Positions 1 to 9,263 of a stretch of DNA of 64,000 bases are shown one piece after another (within the stretch, counting starts at the first letter, position 1; every line of letters begins with the position of its first letter). The notes beneath the pieces are model-generated. The model ran no database searches and was not told the origin of the DNA. It saw nothing but the letters and a program-made list of their open reading frames with translations. A program made the position numbers and the translations under genes. The stretch lies in contig JAILZT010000005.1 of NCBI GenBank assembly GCA_023512345.1, forward strand, positions 1 to 64,000. The letters run 5' to 3'. The stretch comes from Paenibacillus sp. GTDB taxonomy: Bacteria > Bacillota > Bacilli > Paenibacillales > Paenibacillaceae.

Positions 1-379
1 AAATCAGTGCTCGACAGGTGACGGGTAGGACAGTAAATCGTTACGCCCTAATAGAGGGATTTTCTCCCTCTATTTCTTCACCTGACATCTCTTTTGGGCT
101 ATTAGAGGGAATTTCACCCGCTAATTTTGAGAATATACCTCTTTGAGGCGTTATGGCTAAGATTAGAGGGATATTTTCCCTTTAATCTCGAAATAAAGGC
201 TTTTCTGTCGGTATTAGCGGGCATTTTTCCCTCTATTTCGCCGAAGGATGGGTCCGCAACCCCGAATGGGGTACCTTTAAGGCGAGCGTAGTTACCCCAA
301 ATCCGGTGAAACATCAGGCGAAGTTAGATCGAAATCGTTCCCGATTCAGTGACGCAAGCGGAAAGTCAAGCACTGTTTT
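1..379. repeat. Four-hairpin intergenic repeat (TAGAGGGA...TCCCTCTA family), copy 1, with terminal inverted repeats
   Basis: Hairpins at about 52-72, 102-124, 161-187, 215-235. Ends aaatcagtgctcgac (1-15) and gtcaagcactgtttt (365-379) are near-perfect inverted repeats. A diverged inverted copy lies at 33606-33894. Confidence 0.85.
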
Positions 380-483
380 CGAGAAAAAGCCTAAATACTT
401 AAGCTTCATTACCAAAAAAACCAAAAAAGAGCGCCCCAACAACCATTATCATGGTTATTGAGACACTCAATTAAAAGAATAAT

Positions 484-1269
484 TTATAACGACTCTACTA
501 AAGGAATAAGATCTGCCAAATCTTCTATTTCGAAATGTGGTTGTATCTCAGGGTTCGGCTCTTTGCCAGTTCGGTTAATCCAAACCGTGGTTAAGCCCGC
601 GGCTAATCCGCCTCGGATATCCGTAGTGAGCTTATCCCCAACCATAACCCCTTGCTCAGGAGTGATATCAAGCATTTCAAGAGCATGTATGAAAATACCC
701 TTATCTGGTTTTCCTTTGCCGAAGCTTCCCGAGATCACAATATGGTCAAAATAGGGGATTAAATCTGGCACCCCATCCAGCTTCTCTTGCTGAAGTGCAG
801 GGCAGCCATTCGTTAGAAGCAGCAGCTTCACTTTGCCACGCAATTGATCAAGAATATGGAAGGTCTCCTTATAAATATAAGGTCTGCTTCTACGTTCAAG
901 TGCGAACCTGTCAGACAATGTCTGAGCGAGATCCTCATCATGAATTCCAAGAGCTTCTAACCCCCGGCGCCATGATTCCTTACGGTACAGCGGAGCTAAC
1001 TTTTCCATTTGTCGAAATTCGTTCTGCTCACCCGCAGTAAAATTACCCCAAAGTGCTTCGAAGGGATTGATCCCGATCATCTGAGTAAAGGGGAAGGTCT
1101 CGTAGGACTCATATAAACCTCTTGCTTCCCTACGAACCGCTTCCTCCAGTGCTTGAGGGTTAACAGTGTCTCCAGCTGCTTTACAAGTAAATTCAAATGC
1201 TTCCTCTATACTGCGCTCATCCCAGAGCAGCGTGTCGTCCAGATCAAACAGTACGGCTGTAATCGGCAT
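484..1269 (-). CDS. HAD family hydrolase (HAD-IA, YjjG-like)
   Basis: N-terminal LFDLDDTLLWD motif, LLLTNG, and VMVGDKLTTDIRGG motif IV. Confidence 0.9.
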   Translation of the reverse strand: MPITAVLFDLDDTLLWDERSIEEAFEFTCKAAGDTVNPQALEEAVRREARGLYESYETFPFTQMIGINPFEALWGNFTAGEQNEFRQMEKLAPLYRKESWRRGLEALGIHDEDLAQTLSDRFALERRSRPYIYKETFHILDQLRGKVKLLLLTNGCPALQQEKLDGVPDLIPYFDHIVISGSFGKGKPDKGIFIHALEMLDITPEQGVMVGDKLTTDIRGGLAAGLTTVWINRTGKEPNPEIQPHFEIEDLADLIPLVESL

Positions 1270-1303
1270 TAAATTTCTCCCTCTCCCTCAATAACTGTGT
1301 TAT

Positions 1304-1825
1304 CTACTCTTGCTCTAGTAAAATGTTATTGTCTTTGGCAAACTGCTGTAGGCGTTCTCCCATAACTGCAGTATCATAACGATTGATGAGTCTGGAGAAA
1401 ATCCATTTCATCCGTTTGCCCTTATGTTTAATGGTTACAGAACCGCGGGAAATAATGATTTTCTCAATGTCCGCTGCTCCTAGAAAACGTTCACGATTAA
1501 ATTTGAAGGTCGAAAGTCTTGCGCGCTCCACCTTCAGGTACGGACGGCGGAAAAAGAGAAGAGCGGCCAATGCAAAATAAAGAGCAATTCCGATCCAATT
1601 CATTAACGAGCCGTTACCCTCGGTTTGGTCTATTGTTCCAACCATCCAGTACATAATTCCCAGTCCGAGCAGAACTACAGGCAGAACAATATTACGTCCT
1701 CTGTATACATCACCTGTCTTCGTTGAAACTGTTGTAGCATGAATTGAATCTTTACCAGCTTTTTTTCTTTGCTGATTGACTTTTTGCGAATTGCGTTGAA
1801 CCATTCTTTCCCAAGAACGGGCCAT
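1304..1825 (-). CDS. Hypothetical membrane protein
   Basis: Basic N-terminus and two hydrophobic segments; intact ORF. Confidence 0.65.
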   Translation of the reverse strand: MARSWERMVQRNSQKVNQQRKKAGKDSIHATTVSTKTGDVYRGRNIVLPVVLLGLGIMYWMVGTIDQTEGNGSLMNWIGIALYFALAALLFFRRPYLKVERARLSTFKFNRERFLGAADIEKIIISRGSVTIKHKGKRMKWIFSRLINRYDTAVMGERLQQFAKDNNILLEQE

Positions 1826-1874
1826 GTGATTTCCCCCTAGTCATACTGTAATATCTATGAAAAGGAAATAGGTA

Positions 1875-2084
1875 CTAATGCAAAAGTCCCTTGTTCCCTT
1901 CGTCATGCTTGTCATCTTCTACAATCTCAATAGTGTTCAACTGAGCTCGGAAATTATTCCGTATGTTGTCCAAATAGATTTCACGAAGCTTAGAGCGTTC
2001 CGCCAATTCCTCTTCATTCAGGCCAACGGTCTTCTGTTTGCGTGCTAATTCGTTAATCCGTCCGACCAGTTTATCGATGTCCAC
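1875..2084 (-). CDS. DUF896 family protein (YnzC-like)
   Basis: MDIDKLVGRINELARKQKTVGLNEEELAERSKLREIYLDNIRNNFRAQL is typical of DUF896; next to yneA/lexA as in Bacillus. Confidence 0.9.
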   Translation of the reverse strand: MDIDKLVGRINELARKQKTVGLNEEELAERSKLREIYLDNIRNNFRAQLNTIEIVEDDKHDEGNKGLLH

Positions 2085-2125
2085 TGCTTTTCCCTCCCTT
2101 ATAAATTCATACTAACTTTGCCATG

Positions 2126-2166
2126 AGAAAAAGAGCTTGTCAAGGTCTTCCCCCTGCAAGCTCTTC
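2126..2166 (-). terminator. Rho-independent terminator downstream of yneA-like gene
   Basis: gagcttg...caagctc stem with a T-run on the minus strand. Confidence 0.7.
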
Positions 2167-2193
2167 GGTAAGCAATTAAGTTCTCAATAAATC

Positions 2194-2571
2194 TTAGTAA
2201 ATAGGAAGTGATAAGATATCTCCAGCCTGAATACTGGTATCCGTAAGCCCGTTGTACTGCCTAATTCCTTCTATATATACAACCGTTCTCATACCCGACG
2301 GCTTATTACTCAATGCAATACTCCAAAGTGTATCACCACGTTCTACCACAATCTCTTTCTCTTGATGCTTAACTGCAGAAATCGAACTGGCAAAGACATT
2401 TCCTACGACTGTAAACCCGGAAACAACCAGCATAACAATCATCATAAGCTTAATAAGATAGGCTTTTCTAAATAGTGAAGCATTCAAACGACTAAATGCA
2501 GAACGTTTTTCTATAGTGTCAACCCTCGGTGTCATTTCATAAATGCTGCGATATGTGCTGTATTTTAACAT
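2194..2571 (-). CDS. yneA: LysM-domain protein, YneA-like SOS cell-division inhibitor (start could be 2580)
   Basis: N-terminal TM segment plus LysM-type sequence (VVERGDTLWSIA...GDILSLPIY); divergent from lexA with SOS boxes between. Confidence 0.8.
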   Translation of the reverse strand: MLKYSTYRSIYEMTPRVDTIEKRSAFSRLNASLFRKAYLIKLMMIVMLVVSGFTVVGNVFASSISAVKHQEKEIVVERGDTLWSIALSNKPSGMRTVVYIEGIRQYNGLTDTSIQAGDILSLPIY

Positions 2572-2620
2572 GTATACCATCCTCCAAACACTTGTTCTTA
2601 CTTTCAAATTTAATATAGCA

Positions 2621-2634
2621 CGAACATGTGTTTG
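2621..2634. promoter_or_regulatory. LexA (SOS) box, exact match to CGAACRNRYGTTYG
   Basis: CGAACATGTGTTTG. Confidence 0.9.
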
Positions 2635-2649
2635 AATCAATACTAATTT

Positions 2650-2708
2650 AGAACAATTGTTCGCTTTTAATTATATTTAGAACTTATGTTTGTACGAACG
2701 GTAGTTCT
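2650..2708. promoter_or_regulatory. Additional degenerate LexA boxes upstream of lexA
   Basis: agaacaattgttcg (2650-2663), agaacttatgtttg (2679-2692) and cgaacggtagttct (2695-2708) resemble CGAACRNRYGTTYG with mismatches. Confidence 0.65.
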
Positions 2709-2751
2709 ATGTTATAATTTTCCCAAACATTACTATATGGGGTTGATTCCG

Positions 2752-3378
2752 ATGTCCAAGATTTCAAGTCGTCAATTGGCGATCCTGGAATTCATACGTA
2801 GCGAAGTCCGCAGCAAGGGTTATCCGCCTTCCGTACGCGAAATAGGAGAAGCTGTAGGCCTTGCATCCAGTTCCACGGTCCATGGTCATCTAGACAGGCT
2901 GGAGAAGAAAGGGCTTATCCGACGTGATCCAACGAAGCCACGTGCAATTGAACTTCTGGGTCAAGAAGATTCTGATAATGTCCACCAATTTGCACAGACG
3001 ATCACCCGTGTTCCGGTCGTTGGTAAGGTAACTGCCGGTCTTCCTATTACCGCAACTGAGAATATCGAGGATTACTTTCCACTTCCCTCACATTATGTTG
3101 GGGATAACAAAGTATTCATGTTATCCGTTCTCGGAGATAGTATGGTCGAAGCAGGTATTATGAATGGGGATTACGTTATCGTTCGCCAACAACAAACAGC
3201 TGACAATGGCGATATCGTTGTAGCCATGACAGATGAAGATGAAGCAACAGTTAAGACCTTTTATAAGGAACGTGATCATATTCGCCTGCAGCCTGAGAAC
3301 CCAGCCTACGAACCCTTACGCCTTAACCGTGTAACGATATTAGGCAGAGTTATCGGATTGTTCAGAGATATTCATTAA
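2752..3378 (+). CDS. lexA: Transcriptional repressor LexA
   Basis: [54 protein letters not shown]... with Ser/Lys peptidase motifs ([15 protein letters not shown]). Start moved to 2752 from the ORF track start. Confidence 0.98.
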   Translation: MSKISSRQLAILEFIRSEVRSKGYPPSVREIGEAVGLASSSTVHGHLDRLEKKGLIRRDPTKPRAIELLGQEDSDNVHQFAQTITRVPVVGKVTAGLPITATENIEDYFPLPSHYVGDNKVFMLSVLGDSMVEAGIMNGDYVIVRQQQTADNGDIVVAMTDEDEATVKTFYKERDHIRLQPENPAYEPLRLNRVTILGRVIGLFRDIH

Positions 3379-3410
3379 TTCCCTTATTCATTATTTTCTG
3401 TAAGAACCCA

Positions 3411-3452
3411 AATAGGCTGCTATCGCATATTTTGCGAAGCAGCCTTTTGTAT
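3411..3452 (+). terminator. lexA terminator
   Basis: aggctgct...agcagcct stem followed by a T-rich tract. Confidence 0.7.
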
Positions 3453-3520
3453 TTAATACCTTCTTTTTTTGAACGTCTTAGGCTTGGGACACATATCCTG
3501 CTATAAAAGGAGTGCTGATG

Positions 3521-3862
3521 ACCATGCCAAATCTTCGAATCATCGTCGATTTATCTCAACGTATGCTATACCTATTAGAAGATAATATAGTCGTCCGAGG
3601 TTTTCCTGTAGGAATCGGTTCTATGCTAAATCAATCTCCTGAAGGTGAGTATACGATTATCAACAAACAGGCTAACCCCGGAGGACCCTACGGGGCATTT
3701 TGGATGGGGCTTTCTAAACCTCATTATGGGATTCACGGAACCAATAACCCTTCATCTATTGGCAAAAGAGTATCTCGCGGCTGTATTCGTATGTATAATG
3801 CGGATGTGTTGACGCTTTCGAGTAAGGTGTCGGTAGGAACAAGAGTAACTATACGTCAGTAA
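3521..3862 (+). CDS. L,D-transpeptidase (YkuD domain)
   Basis: HGTNNPSSIGKRVSRGCIRMYNADV is the catalytic HGT...SxGCIRM motif. Confidence 0.9.
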   Translation, partial: TMPNLRIIVDLSQRMLYLLEDNIVVRGFPVGIGSMLNQSPEGEYTIINKQANPGGPYGAFWMGLSKPHYGIHGTNNPSSIGKRVSRGCIRMYNADVLTLSSKVSVGTRVTIRQ

Positions 3863-3968
3863 GATAACTACAACTAAAAATTTTAAAAATTCTAAATTGA
3901 GTAACTAAGCCGTTACCATCTATCCGTTTCTCCATAAGTTAATAAAGAAAAGGAGGCGGATTGAATCT

Positions 3969-4208
3969 ATGGAAGCCTATTACAATTGCTTACACTGCAA
4001 GAACAAAAAAGTCCGTATTTTAACTGTGGATGGCCAACAGCATGTTGGTGTAATTATGGATGTAGACAGAAATAATGTATATTTAAAACCGGAACGAAGC
4101 GGCAGAGTACAGACCTCAGGTTTTTATCCCTACCCCTATCCCAATCCTTATGCCAATCAAATTCTAACGCTAAGCCTGTTCACATTGTTAGCAATTGCTT
4201 TAATTTAA
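3969..4208 (+). CDS. Small hypothetical protein
   Basis: ORF with RBS aaaggaggcgg upstream; Tyr/Pro-rich C-terminal half. Confidence 0.6.
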   Translation: MEAYYNCLHCKNKKVRILTVDGQQHVGVIMDVDRNNVYLKPERSGRVQTSGFYPYPYPNPYANQILTLSLFTLLAIALI

Positions 4209-4218
4209 TCTTACGCTG

Positions 4219-4248
4219 ACTCTCCTTCATAAAGGGGAGTTTTTTACT
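4219..4248 (+). terminator. Terminator after small ORF 3969-4208
   Basis: actctcc...ggggagt followed by tttttt. Confidence 0.7.
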
Positions 4249-4398
4249 GTTTCCAGCTATAAAAGTGAGTAAATAATTACGCAATGACACGGTTAAGAGC
4301 GAATCTTTCAGGAACTCGAACATATCTTTTAGTAGTTTGTGTATAGGAGAAAGATTCTATATAGATTGAACTTAAGATTTTTGGAAAAAAGGATTAGT

Positions 4399-4770
4399 CG
4401 GACTGTGGTGAATGTATGGACTTCCGTCAGCAGTTGTCTACAGATTCTATGAATCCTATAGCTCTAAGTACTTTTTCTGGTGAATGAACAGACGTAGATC
4501 ATTGGTTCGCATAATAGCCACTCACTCCCCTCTAGATGTACGAACACGCGTGGATATCCGCTCAAGAAGAATGCTTAAGCTATACGGACTCAGGGTACGC
4601 TATTTAGTCCATTTACCTGAATTCCTTATCTATACGGACTCAGAAGACCTTATTTCTAAGAATTCGGTCATAAATAGCCCAGTATTCATAAATAACGGCT
4701 TCTGTGTCCGCATAACATACTAATAGAGCAATATATAGACGATAAGGGATCTGTAGTCCGCATAGCGTTC
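4399..4770. repeat. Degenerate ~50-bp intergenic repeat array (ACGGACTCAG / GTCCGCATA motifs)
   Basis: tatacggactcag at 4581 and 4631 (50 bp apart); gtccgcata at 4706 and 4756 (50 bp apart); related motifs upstream. Confidence 0.6.
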
Positions 4771-4952
4771 TCCACCACGATCTACTTTTAAATATATAAT
4801 ACTTTAGTTGCTGATATTTGGCTCAATCTTAATTACTAGTTTTATGAATATATTGGAAGTCCAAACCTTCACCATAGGTACTACCGCACGCCCAACAAGT
4901 GAATCATTAGTTCATTCTATATAGTAAAAAATAGTGTGAAGGAGGTATTCCA

Positions 4953-5525
4953 ATGCTCATTTTTTTAGTATACCTGTTCAGTTTCATAGGATCTTCCTTG
5001 TTATTCATTGCCGCTATTATAAAACTCAAATTAGTATTCCCGCTAACTGACCACAACAAGTTAATTGCTGCAGTCTCGCTTTTCAAAATAAAATTCCCAG
5101 TTCAATTTATAACTTCTAATAATACCTGCATTGTAGCAATCAATAAAACCTCCAGAAAAGTTGCCATAGGAACTATTAGTTCTACCTTTCAAAACAAGCC
5201 CACGGCAAACCTGTATGCTTTTGATGAAATTCTTGGCTGTGAAATCGTAGAAAATTCCCTAACTCTTTCAAAGGTCACTAAAACAAGTCTAATTAGTCGC
5301 AGGGAGATTGAGATTGGAGAAGAAATAACTGAGCTAACCATTAATATCTATATCAATGCTGCAAAAGTAAAGGTCCTCTCAATCTCCATCCTACCAGATC
5401 AGTTATCCCTAATAAGAACCGAACACCAATATACTCAAATATTTACGGAAGCGCTTCATCTATATCAATTGTTAACAGAGGTTGTTGTAGACGGAGATCG
5501 TGATCTGCGTAGAGTCGCCCAATGA
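4953..5525 (+). CDS. Hypothetical membrane-anchored protein
   Basis: ORF with RBS gaaggaggt and an N-terminal TM segment. Confidence 0.65.
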   Translation: MLIFLVYLFSFIGSSLLFIAAIIKLKLVFPLTDHNKLIAAVSLFKIKFPVQFITSNNTCIVAINKTSRKVAIGTISSTFQNKPTANLYAFDEILGCEIVENSLTLSKVTKTSLISRREIEIGEEITELTINIYINAAKVKVLSISILPDQLSLIRTEHQYTQIFTEALHLYQLLTEVVVDGDRDLRRVAQ

Positions 5526-5532
5526 GTATTGA

Positions 5533-5751
5533 CTATCCAGCAGATACAAATTGAATTACTCCTATGACCATAAGCACTAACATGATCCCGAGCAAAATAG
5601 CGATAGCTCTATACACTAGCTTTTTCGCAAATCCAGAAGAATATTCAGGAGATCTCTTTTCCAAATTGGATATACGACCTTCGAGATCCCGGAGTTTTTC
5701 ATCGTTATTGGTCATTAATTTCCCTCCGATCATTATTAAAAGCGCACCCAA
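5533..5751 (-). CDS. Small hypothetical membrane protein
   Basis: Short ORF with heptad-like region (LRDLEGRISNLEKR) and C-terminal TM segment. Confidence 0.5.
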   Translation of the reverse strand: MGALLIMIGGKLMTNNDEKLRDLEGRISNLEKRSPEYSSGFAKKLVYRAIAILLGIMLVLMVIGVIQFVSAG

Positions 5752-6025
5752 ATCTAACCAAATATATACTGCACCGAGCTACGAAACTGTGTTCACAACA
5801 TAACATATATGGAACATTATGTAAATGTATCGCGCTAAACGAAACATTATTACCCCCACAAACAACAAAAAGCTCATGTTCTTTATTATAAAAACTTTAG
5901 CTTCTGATTAGAATTAACACTCTCATCAATAAATCACCTAAAAAAAATCATCAAATAACTTTTGTGAGTATTTCGTGGGCACTTTATGATAGACGATCTG
6001 ACACTCAACTTTGCCCACACAGAGA

Positions 6026-6058
6026 AAAACCCTCAACGCTTAGAGCGTCAAGGGTTCT
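6026..6058 (-). terminator. glnA terminator
   Basis: aaccctcaacgct-tag-agcgtcaagggtt dyad, T-rich on the minus strand, just after the glnA stop. Confidence 0.7.
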
Positions 6059-6063
6059 GGGTT

Positions 6064-7392
6064 CTAGTAAAGAGTCATGTACTGATTACGTTCCCACTCA
6101 TGTACTTGGGTCCGGTAGATATCCCACTCAATTTCTTTCAACTCATAGAAGTGAGCAAGGGCATGTTCGCCGAGAGCATCCGTAATTACCTGACTGCGGA
6201 TCAATTCGCTTAGCGCTTCCTTCAAATCGGCTGGCAAGCTTGGGATGCCTTCTTCAATACGCTCTTCCTCAGACATAACGTAGATGTTGCGGTCAATTGG
6301 AGCAGGAAGTTCAAGCTGACGCTTGATACCGTCGAGTCCAGCCTTCAACATTACAGCAAGCGCAAGGTAAGGGTTAGCTGCAGGGTCCGGATTACGAACT
6401 TCAACGCGAGTACTCAATCCTCTTGATGCCGGGATACGGATCATTGGACTACGGTTACTTGCGGACCAAGCTACATAACAAGGCGCTTCATAACCAGGCA
6501 CAAGACGTTTGTAAGAGTTTACTGTCGGGTTAGTAATCGCTGCAAAAGCACGTGCATGCTTCAGAATGCCAGCCATGTAGTAACGTGCAGTTTTACTTAG
6601 GCCCAACTTATCGCTCTCATCGTAGAACATGTTCTCACTGCCCTTGAACAAGGATTGGTGAGCATGCATACCGGATCCGTTCATACCAAATAGTGGTTTA
6701 GGCATAAAAGTTGCATGCAAGCCGTGTTGACGGGCAACCGTCTTCACAACGAGCTTAAAGGTTTGAATTTGATCAGCTGCTTTGATAGCATCAGCATACT
6801 TGAAGTCGATCTCATGTTGGCCAGAAGCCACTTCATGATGGGATGCTTCAACTTCAAAGCCCATTTCCTCAAGTGTCAATACGATTTCGCGACGGCAGTT
6901 CTCCCCAAGATCCATCGGCGCCAAATCAAAATATCCACCTTGATCGTTCAATTCAGTTGTAGGATTACCTCTCTCGTCCGTTTTGAACAAGAAAAACTCA
7001 GGTTCAGGTCCAACATTCATCGCTGTAAAGCCCATTTCTTCTGCTTCCTTCAGACAACGTTTGAGGATACCGCGCGGGTCTCCAGCAAAAGGTGTGCCAT
7101 CCGGCATGTACACATCACAGATAAGGCGTGCCACACGACTGTCAGTCACCCAAGGGAAAATAACCCATGTACTAAGGTCAGGATACAAATACATATCTGA
7201 CTCTTCGATACGAACATAACCCTCGATGGAAGAACCATCGAACATCATTTTGTTATCAAGTGCCTTTTCCAATTGGCTGAAAGGAATTTCTACATTCTTG
7301 ATCGTACCCAGTAGATCAGTAAATTGCAGACGAATAAAACGTACATTCTCTTCCTTGGCAATTCTCATAATATCCTCTTTAGAAAAGCTCAC
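6064..7392 (-). CDS. glnA: Type I glutamine synthetase
   Basis: [36 protein letters not shown], and C-terminal glutamine synthetase sequence; downstream of glnR. Confidence 0.98.
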   Translation of the reverse strand: MSFSKEDIMRIAKEENVRFIRLQFTDLLGTIKNVEIPFSQLEKALDNKMMFDGSSIEGYVRIEESDMYLYPDLSTWVIFPWVTDSRVARLICDVYMPDGTPFAGDPRGILKRCLKEAEEMGFTAMNVGPEPEFFLFKTDERGNPTTELNDQGGYFDLAPMDLGENCRREIVLTLEEMGFEVEASHHEVASGQHEIDFKYADAIKAADQIQTFKLVVKTVARQHGLHATFMPKPLFGMNGSGMHAHQSLFKGSENMFYDESDKLGLSKTARYYMAGILKHARAFAAITNPTVNSYKRLVPGYEAPCYVAWSASNRSPMIRIPASRGLSTRVEVRNPDPAANPYLALAVMLKAGLDGIKRQLELPAPIDRNIYVMSEEERIEEGIPSLPADLKEALSELIRSQVITDALGEHALAHFYELKEIEWDIYRTQVHEWERNQYMTLY

Positions 7393-7419
7393 TTTACCCT
7401 CTCCCTTACGCTCTTTATA

Positions 7420-7830
7420 TTATTTATTAAAAAACCGGGATAATTCTCCTTGAATGAGAGATACTTGGCCCGGTCTTTTACCTGAGACCAGCTCCTGCTT
7501 CAGCAAACGGTGAAGCTGGGAATCGGACAACTCTCTACGTCTTACCTCAGTATCCGGGGTAATTACCGTAGCTTCCTCAGATTCCTTAGTGACAGGATTC
7601 ATCACCTGCTTAATGCCGGCAATGTTAACACCTTTCTCTATCAATGCTTTGATTTCTAAAAGTCTTTCTACATCATTAAATGAAAATAAACGCTGATTCC
7701 CGGATGTACGTGCAGGCACGATCAGGCTATGCTGCTCATAATAACGGATTTGTCTTGCCGATAAATCAGTAAGTTTCATTACGATACCAATAGGGAATAA
7801 TGCCATATTTCTGCGGATTTCATCACCCAT
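7420..7830 (-). CDS. glnR: MerR family nitrogen regulator GlnR
   Basis: ALFPIGIVMKLTDLSARQIRYYEQHSLIVPARTSGNQRLFSFNDVERLLEIK; next to glnA. Confidence 0.96.
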   Translation of the reverse strand: MGDEIRRNMALFPIGIVMKLTDLSARQIRYYEQHSLIVPARTSGNQRLFSFNDVERLLEIKALIEKGVNIAGIKQVMNPVTKESEEATVITPDTEVRRRELSDSQLHRLLKQELVSGKRPGQVSLIQGELSRFFNK

Positions 7831-7901
7831 GACTCATCCAACCTTCCAATGATCTTTTTCTCATCTCATTGTACATTTCCTAATTTGGCGTGTCAATGGT
7901 A

Positions 7902-7918
7902 TGTAAGATATTCTTACA
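7902..7918. promoter_or_regulatory. GlnR/TnrA box TGTNAN7TNACA
   Basis: TGTAAGATATTCTTACA matches the consensus exactly; upstream of glnR and overlapping the ynbB stop codon. Confidence 0.85.
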
Positions 7919-9194
7919 ATAAATTGCGATCCCGCATACTTTGCAAAGCCATAAGAACTCCGTACTTGACATGTGAGTATGTTAATCCGCCTTGCATATA
8001 CCCAATATAAGGGGCTCGAATAGGTGCATCAGCAGATAACTCCAAGCTGCCACCCTGGATAAACGTACCTGCCGCCATAATGACAGGATGCTCATAACCA
8101 GGCATATCCCATGGTTCAGGAACTACATGACTATCGACTGCCGCTGCCCGTTGAATACCTTGCACGAATGCAATGAGATGCTCAGGGCCGTCAAAGGACA
8201 CCGCTTGTATTAAATCTGTACGCATGTCATTCCAAGCCGGCTTCGTCTTGAATCCACAGCGTTCAAATACGGATGCCGCAAAAATACTTCCTTTGACTGC
8301 CTGTCCTACTGTGTGTGGAGCCATAAACAACCCTTGATAGATTCCACGAGTGGTACCCAGCATAGCACCTACCTCACCACCTATACCCGGAGCGGTCAAA
8401 CGGTAAGCAGCCAGCTCTACCAACTCTTTCCGGCCACAAATATATCCCCCCGTCTCCGCAATTCCACCACCCGGATTCTTAATCAACGAGCCCGCTACAA
8501 GATCTGCACCGACTTGTGGTGGTTCCAATTCCTCCGTAAACTCACCGTAGCAATTGTCTACAAATACGATAACATCAGGCTTCAAAGCTTTAACCTTGTT
8601 AGTCATTTCACCAATTTCAGAGACTGTAAAAGACGAACGCCAATCATAACCCCGCGAACGCTGAATTCCGATGACTTTGGTCTTAGGAGTTATTGATAGG
8701 GCCACTTCACCCCAGTCTACCTTCCCATCACCTGTTAGTGCAACCTCACGATATGAAATCCCAAAATCAGCCAGTGAGCCTGTCCCGTCACCCGGTTTCC
8801 CCACAACCTTATGAAGGGTATCATACGGGCGTCCAGTAATGTAGAGCAGCTCATCTCCAGGCCGCAGGACACCAAATAAGGCAGTAGATATGGTATGCGT
8901 TCCTGAAGCAAAATGCGGGCGTACTAAAGCTGCCTCAGCCCCGAACACATCCGCATACACAAGCTCAAGCACTTCTCGCCCTCTGTCGTTATAGGCATAC
9001 CCTGTTGAGCCGGCAAAATGAAAATCACTAACCTGATGCCGCTGAAACGCTTCAATAACCTTCCACTGATTCTGATCCACAATTCGATTTAGCTGTTTTA
9101 CAGCACTTTCAATTTCAAGTTCCGCAGCTTCAGCTGCTTGTAATAGGTCATCTGCAAATACTGCCATGCTTTTAATATCTCTCCTAACATTCAC
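7914..9194 (-). CDS. ynbB: YnbB-like methionine gamma-lyase / aluminium-resistance family protein (PLP-dependent)
   Basis: HFASGTHTISTALFGVLRPGDELLYITGRPYDTLHKV and GSLIKNPGGGIAETGGYICG; hflX-ynbB-glnR synteny. Confidence 0.9.
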   Translation of the reverse strand: MNVRRDIKSMAVFADDLLQAAEAAELEIESAVKQLNRIVDQNQWKVIEAFQRHQVSDFHFAGSTGYAYNDRGREVLELVYADVFGAEAALVRPHFASGTHTISTALFGVLRPGDELLYITGRPYDTLHKVVGKPGDGTGSLADFGISYREVALTGDGKVDWGEVALSITPKTKVIGIQRSRGYDWRSSFTVSEIGEMTNKVKALKPDVIVFVDNCYGEFTEELEPPQVGADLVAGSLIKNPGGGIAETGGYICGRKELVELAAYRLTAPGIGGEVGAMLGTTRGIYQGLFMAPHTVGQAVKGSIFAASVFERCGFKTKPAWNDMRTDLIQAVSFDGPEHLIAFVQGIQRAAAVDSHVVPEPWDMPGYEHPVIMAAGTFIQGGSLELSADAPIRAPYIGYMQGGLTYSHVKYGVLMALQSMRDRNLL

Positions 9195-9205
9195 TTATCA
9201 TAATA

Positions 9206-9233
9206 GTGACAGGGAACGGAAGCTCCCTGTCAC
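9206..9233. other. Perfect 10-bp-stem hairpin between hflX and ynbB
   Basis: gtgacaggga-acggaagc-tccctgtcac. Confidence 0.7.
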
Positions 9234-9263
9234 TTATTTCATTTATGAATTACCATTTACTTG

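Noticed and set aside
4484-4723. ORF 4484-4723(+) as a protein-coding gene
   Set aside because: Lies inside the degenerate ACGGAC repeat region, with no convincing RBS or domain.
6715-7219. ORFs antisense to glnA
   Set aside because: Overlap a conserved CDS; no RBS or domain support.
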